Source: Vibrio pomeroyi (GTDB lineage Bacteria; Pseudomonadota; Gammaproteobacteria; Enterobacterales; Vibrionaceae). Taken from it: a DNA stretch of 64,000 bases. The DNA lies in NCBI RefSeq assembly GCF_024347595.1, contig NZ_AP025506.1:2728001-2792000 (forward strand). Reading direction: 5' to 3'. Made by a program: the position numbers and the translations under genes. Below are positions 61,344 through 64,000 of the stretch, in pieces. Under the pieces are notes generated by a model. The model saw only the letters and a list, made by a program, of their open reading frames with translations, was not told the DNA's origin and ran no database searches. How positions within the stretch are numbered: the stretch's first letter is position 1; every line of letters starts with the position of its first letter.

Positions 61344-62591
61344 TTACTTTGGCGCCTTAAGTTGCATCTCTGGTTGAGCTCTTTTCTTCGCTGTCACTTT
61401 ACGAACCACAAACCAAATCAGTAAGCCTAATAGAATGGCGACCACATTACCCACTCCGATAATGATCATGCTGCGCTGCCTGTCATCTTCACGCTTTTGA
61501 AGAATCATTAATTCCGTAGCAATACGCTTCTGTTCAGCAAGTGCTTCTTCTTGAAGGCGTCGAGATTCTGCTAAGTCGATATCTTCCACAACACTGTACG
61601 ACTGCTCGGTAATTGGAAAAATCAGCGGACGTTGACTTGAGGCGTCGGTAGCATAAACCATCCCAGACCAGTTATAGATCCCCAGCTCACCATTGTAAGG
61701 GACCTCTAAAGGCACTTTCATTGCATCGACATCAGCTTGCCCTTGCTTATACGTTACATAATCATCAGGCGCTTTATGCTCAACGTGAACCGCTAAAGAG
61801 CTCGGTGCGATCATGCCCTGTTCACCAGACACAACAATCGTGTGAGGTAATCCCTCTTTGCGTGACTGAATGAAAGTAGTAGTGATTGGTGTTGGGTAAA
61901 CTAAAACCTCTTGCTCCTGCGCTCGCAAGAACACGCCATTGCCAGAAGTAATACGCGCGCGGTATTTTCCCGGCTCAATATCAATCGGCAGTGACACAGT
62001 AAAGACGCCATCTCCCGCTTTCTCGTCGAGATCCACACCGTCGTCAGCAAACTCGCCCATAACAACAGGCACTGGACGGGCTTCTCTCACTAAAGATTCT
62101 TCGTTTTCGACAAACTTGGTGAACGTCACCTTGAGCTTCACGCGATCGAGAAAATCACGCAGTACAAGAGGCTTTCCGTCAGAGGTCAAACGAGCGGTAA
62201 ATTTGATGTGTTCGGTTTGATACAACTTGTCTGGAAACTCATTAGCATCCAAAACAAGGTGAGACAGGAGCTTGATGTTGTTCTTAGGGGAAACTTTACC
62301 GACCGCTTGCCAAGGGCCTGGCATCGGCTTATCGATAGAGATAATGTCCATGGACGACTCTTCGTACCAACGGACATTATCAGCATTACGCCAAGAGTAG
62401 TATTTCTTGCCGTCAGGGCGAACCAAAACGACAGGCTTAGAGTTATCGGCTCGATAAATCACAAAAGTGACTTGTTCAATACTGGGATCAACGCGAAAAC
62501 GGTTGTCCAATAAACTCATTACGGATTCTGTTGCCGCATGTAAGCTAAAGCTTAACAGCAATAAGTAACCGGTAGCCAATACCCTTAACAT
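61344..62591 (-). CDS. TIGR03503 family membrane protein
   Basis: 415 residues. A signal peptide (about 1-19, ending LHAA) is followed by a large periplasmic part with beta-rich repeats (RFRVDPSIEQVTFVIYRA... and DGVFTVSLPIDIEPGKYRARI near 195-215), an alpha-helical stretch (about 345-380) and one C-terminal membrane helix (IIIGVGNVVAILLGLLIWFVV, about 380-400) with a basic cytosolic end. TIGR03503 proteins occur in Vibrio and Shewanella; function unknown. It begins 9 bases after dnaQ and is probably co-transcribed. Confidence 0.85.
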   Translation of the reverse strand: MLRVLATGYLLLLSFSLHAATESVMSLLDNRFRVDPSIEQVTFVIYRADNSKPVVLVRPDGKKYYSWRNADNVRWYEESSMDIISIDKPMPGPWQAVGKVSPKNNIKLLSHLVLDANEFPDKLYQTEHIKFTARLTSDGKPLVLRDFLDRVKLKVTFTKFVENEESLVREARPVPVVMGEFADDGVDLDEKAGDGVFTVSLPIDIEPGKYRARITSGNGVFLRAQEQEVLVYPTPITTTFIQSRKEGLPHTIVVSGEQGMIAPSSLAVHVEHKAPDDYVTYKQGQADVDAMKVPLEVPYNGELGIYNWSGMVYATDASSQRPLIFPITEQSYSVVEDIDLAESRRLQEEALAEQKRIATELMILQKREDDRQRSMIIIGVGNVVAILLGLLIWFVVRKVTAKKRAQPEMQLKAPK

Positions 62592-62600
62592 ACTTTCTCC

Positions 62601-63368
62601 CTACTGACGCCAAAGGCAGCTTCCGCTTTTCTCGACGAGGTCTAAACGATTTTGATGCGCTTCTACTTCATCGGCCGTAGCTCGTAAAACCTTTAGGGAT
62701 TTTCGACCACTTTCTACTCTTCGTATACTTTCGGCTTCGCCTTCTTGTTGGCCAGCGTTAAATTGCAGCGAAGTTTGGCCACCCGTCATCAATAAGTAGA
62801 CGTCGGCTAAGATCTCCGCATCGAGCAATGCGCCGTGGAGAGTACGGTGCGAGTTATCAATACCGTAACGGTCACATAAGATATCTAGGTTGTTTCTTTT
62901 ACCTGGGAATATCTTTTTCGCCATTGCCAAGGTATCGGTAACTTTGCAGTAGTCATCCGTTTTACCTATCGCGGGATTAAGTTTCTCAAACTCATAGTCC
63001 ATAAAGCCCGTATCGAAGGGCGCGTTATGAGCCACCAGCTCGGCACCTTTGATAAAGTCGAGAAACTCTTTATGTATGTCTTGGTATTCTGGCTTATCCA
63101 CCAAGAATTCATCGGTAATACCGTGAACGCCAATCGCCTCTTCTTGAATCGCACGATCGGGCTTGATGTAGACGTGGAAATGACGCCCGGTCAGCCTACG
63201 ATTGATGATCTCTACCGCACCAATCTCAACGATGCGATGCCCCATATAGTGAGGGCCACCCTCTGTATTCATACCGGTGGTTTCGGTATCGAGTACAACG
63301 ATGCGCTTATTTTCGTTTGAACTATTTTTTTCGTTCGTGCTTTGTTCTGGAGTGCTACTGGTATTCAT
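62601..63368 (-). CDS. dnaQ: DNA polymerase III epsilon subunit (3'-5' proofreading exonuclease)
   Basis: 255 residues (E. coli 243). Metal-binding motifs are all present: ExoI VVLDTETTGM (about 24-33), ExoII HNAPFDTGFMDYE (about 114-126) and ExoIII HRTLHGALLDAEILADVY (about 175-192), with the catalytic His. The C-terminal tail (about 200-255) binds the alpha subunit. The first about 20 residues are Ser/Asn/Glu-rich and longer than in E. coli. It is divergent from rnhA, as in enteric bacteria, over only 56 bases, so the promoters overlap. Confidence 0.96.
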   Translation of the reverse strand: MNTSSTPEQSTNEKNSSNENKRIVVLDTETTGMNTEGGPHYMGHRIVEIGAVEIINRRLTGRHFHVYIKPDRAIQEEAIGVHGITDEFLVDKPEYQDIHKEFLDFIKGAELVAHNAPFDTGFMDYEFEKLNPAIGKTDDYCKVTDTLAMAKKIFPGKRNNLDILCDRYGIDNSHRTLHGALLDAEILADVYLLMTGGQTSLQFNAGQQEGEAESIRRVESGRKSLKVLRATADEVEAHQNRLDLVEKSGSCLWRQ

Positions 63369-63424
63369 AAGGATAACTGTGTCAGACTATGCCGATAATG
63401 TGCTTGAGGTAATAGTATCAAATC

Positions 63425-63889
63425 ATGACGAAACAAGTTGAAATTTTCACTGATGGTTCTTGTTTAGGTAACCCTGGCCCGGGTGGCTATGGCATCGTAC
63501 TTCGCTACAAAAAAGTCGAAAAGACATTAGCGGAAGGTTTTACCCTAACAACCAATAACCGTATGGAAATGCTCGCCGCTGTCGTGGCTCTGCAAACCCT
63601 CAAAGAGCCTTGCTCCGTGATTCTAACCACGGATAGCCAATACGTGCGCCAAGGCATCACACAGTGGATCCACAACTGGAAAAAGCGTGACTGGAAGACA
63701 GCCGATAAAAAACCGGTTAAAAACGCCGACTTGTGGCAAAGGCTCGATAAAGAAACAGCACGTCATAGCGTTGACTGGCGATGGGTTAAAGGACACGCCG
63801 GACACAGAGAAAACGAAATGTGTGATGATTTAGCAAGAACGGCCGCAGAGAACCCAACTCAAGAAGACACGGGTTATCAGCCAAGCTAA
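63425..63889 (+). CDS. rnhA: Ribonuclease HI
   Basis: 154 residues (E. coli 155). It degrades the RNA of RNA-DNA hybrids. The four catalytic carboxylates are Asp10 ([14 protein letters not shown]), Glu48 (NNRMEMLA), Asp70 ([11 protein letters not shown]) and the Asp of the CDDLARTAA helix near residue 134; the His124 loop reads KGHAGHREN. The ATG at 63425 gives the family start [11 protein letters not shown]. It is divergent from dnaQ. Confidence 0.97.
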   Translation: MTKQVEIFTDGSCLGNPGPGGYGIVLRYKKVEKTLAEGFTLTTNNRMEMLAAVVALQTLKEPCSVILTTDSQYVRQGITQWIHNWKKRDWKTADKKPVKNADLWQRLDKETARHSVDWRWVKGHAGHRENEMCDDLARTAAENPTQEDTGYQPS

Positions 63890-63955
63890 TCACCTTTTGA
63901 AATGAGATGTACGTTTCGAAGCAGATTTATAGTTTCTTAAACGGACAGATAAATG

Positions 63956-63983
63956 AAAAGCCGCCTACGAGTCGGCTTTTTCT
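63956..63983 (+). terminator. Terminator of rnhA
   Basis: AAAAGCCG (63956-63963) pairs with CGGCTTTT (63973-63980), and TCTG follows. Confidence 0.75.
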
Positions 63984-64000
63984 GTTTTTAACGGGTATGG

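Overview
The window looks like chromosomal core DNA of a marine Vibrio (Vibrionaceae, Gammaproteobacteria). The key evidence is the divergent htpG / toxR-toxS pair, tandem polar flagellins, a porin beside ligA, zipA, cysZ, cysK and ptsHI-crr, and Vibrio-type small families (DUF2956, DUF2897, TIGR03503). The gene order resembles what I remember of the Vibrio cholerae large chromosome around nagC-asnB-rfaH-hemH-adk-htpG-toxRS-ybbON-cueR-ligA-cysK-pts. A Splendidus-like species is plausible but is not shown by anything decisive. I see no rRNA, tRNA, CRISPR array, prophage, integron or full insertion sequence.

Layout. 1-4.6 kb: the 3' part of nagC, a Kef-type antiporter and asnB. 4.6-13 kb: rfaH, a peptide/H+ symporter, hemH, adk, htpG and toxRS. 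13-17.1 kb: a TSUP permease with a SelW-like partner, yfcE, and a tightly overlapping four-gene operon of two DUF1538 membrane proteins, a PII-like protein and a CBS protein. 17.3-22.1 kb: yfcH-like epimerase, ybbO-like SDR, ybbN, qmcA and ybbJ. 22.3-25.1 kb: a more accessory stretch with a small secreted protein, cueR, a lipoprotein and a porin. 25.6-34 kb: ligA, zipA, cysZ, cysK, ptsH, ptsI and crr. 34-37.5 kb: an intergenic cluster of 43-bp repeats, then two flagellin genes. 37.5-44 kb: Dyp peroxidase, small conserved proteins, yffB-dapE, an M15 peptidase and bamC. 44-52.4 kb: dapA, gcvR, bcp, perM, a TusA-like protein, bepA, arsC (yfgD type), wrbA, DUF2069 and DUF2066. 52.6-57 kb: uraA, upp, purM and purN. 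57-64 kb: a class II amidotransferase, gmhA, fadE, a TIGR03503 protein, dnaQ and rnhA.

The genes form coherent modules: PTS sugar uptake with NagC control, cysteine supply (cysZ, cysK), uracil salvage and purine synthesis joined at a PurR-type operator, lysine/peptidoglycan precursor genes (dapA, dapE) near bamC, and fatty-acid degradation behind a FadR-type operator. Readable control sites include a heat-shock (sigma-32) promoter for htpG, two sigma-28 flagellar promoters, PurR and FadR operators, and about 25 hairpin terminators. Several are bidirectional between convergent genes.

The best candidate for a little-described system is the DUF1538-DUF1538-PII-CBS operon at 14812-17081, which looks like a two-subunit ion transporter with its own regulatory subunits. 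Other points for follow-up are a possible 21-residue membrane peptide gene with a long terminator hairpin before ybbN, a 162-bp element with terminal inverted repeats between purM and purN, the 43-bp repeat cluster after crr, and hairpins in both gaps of ptsHI-crr.
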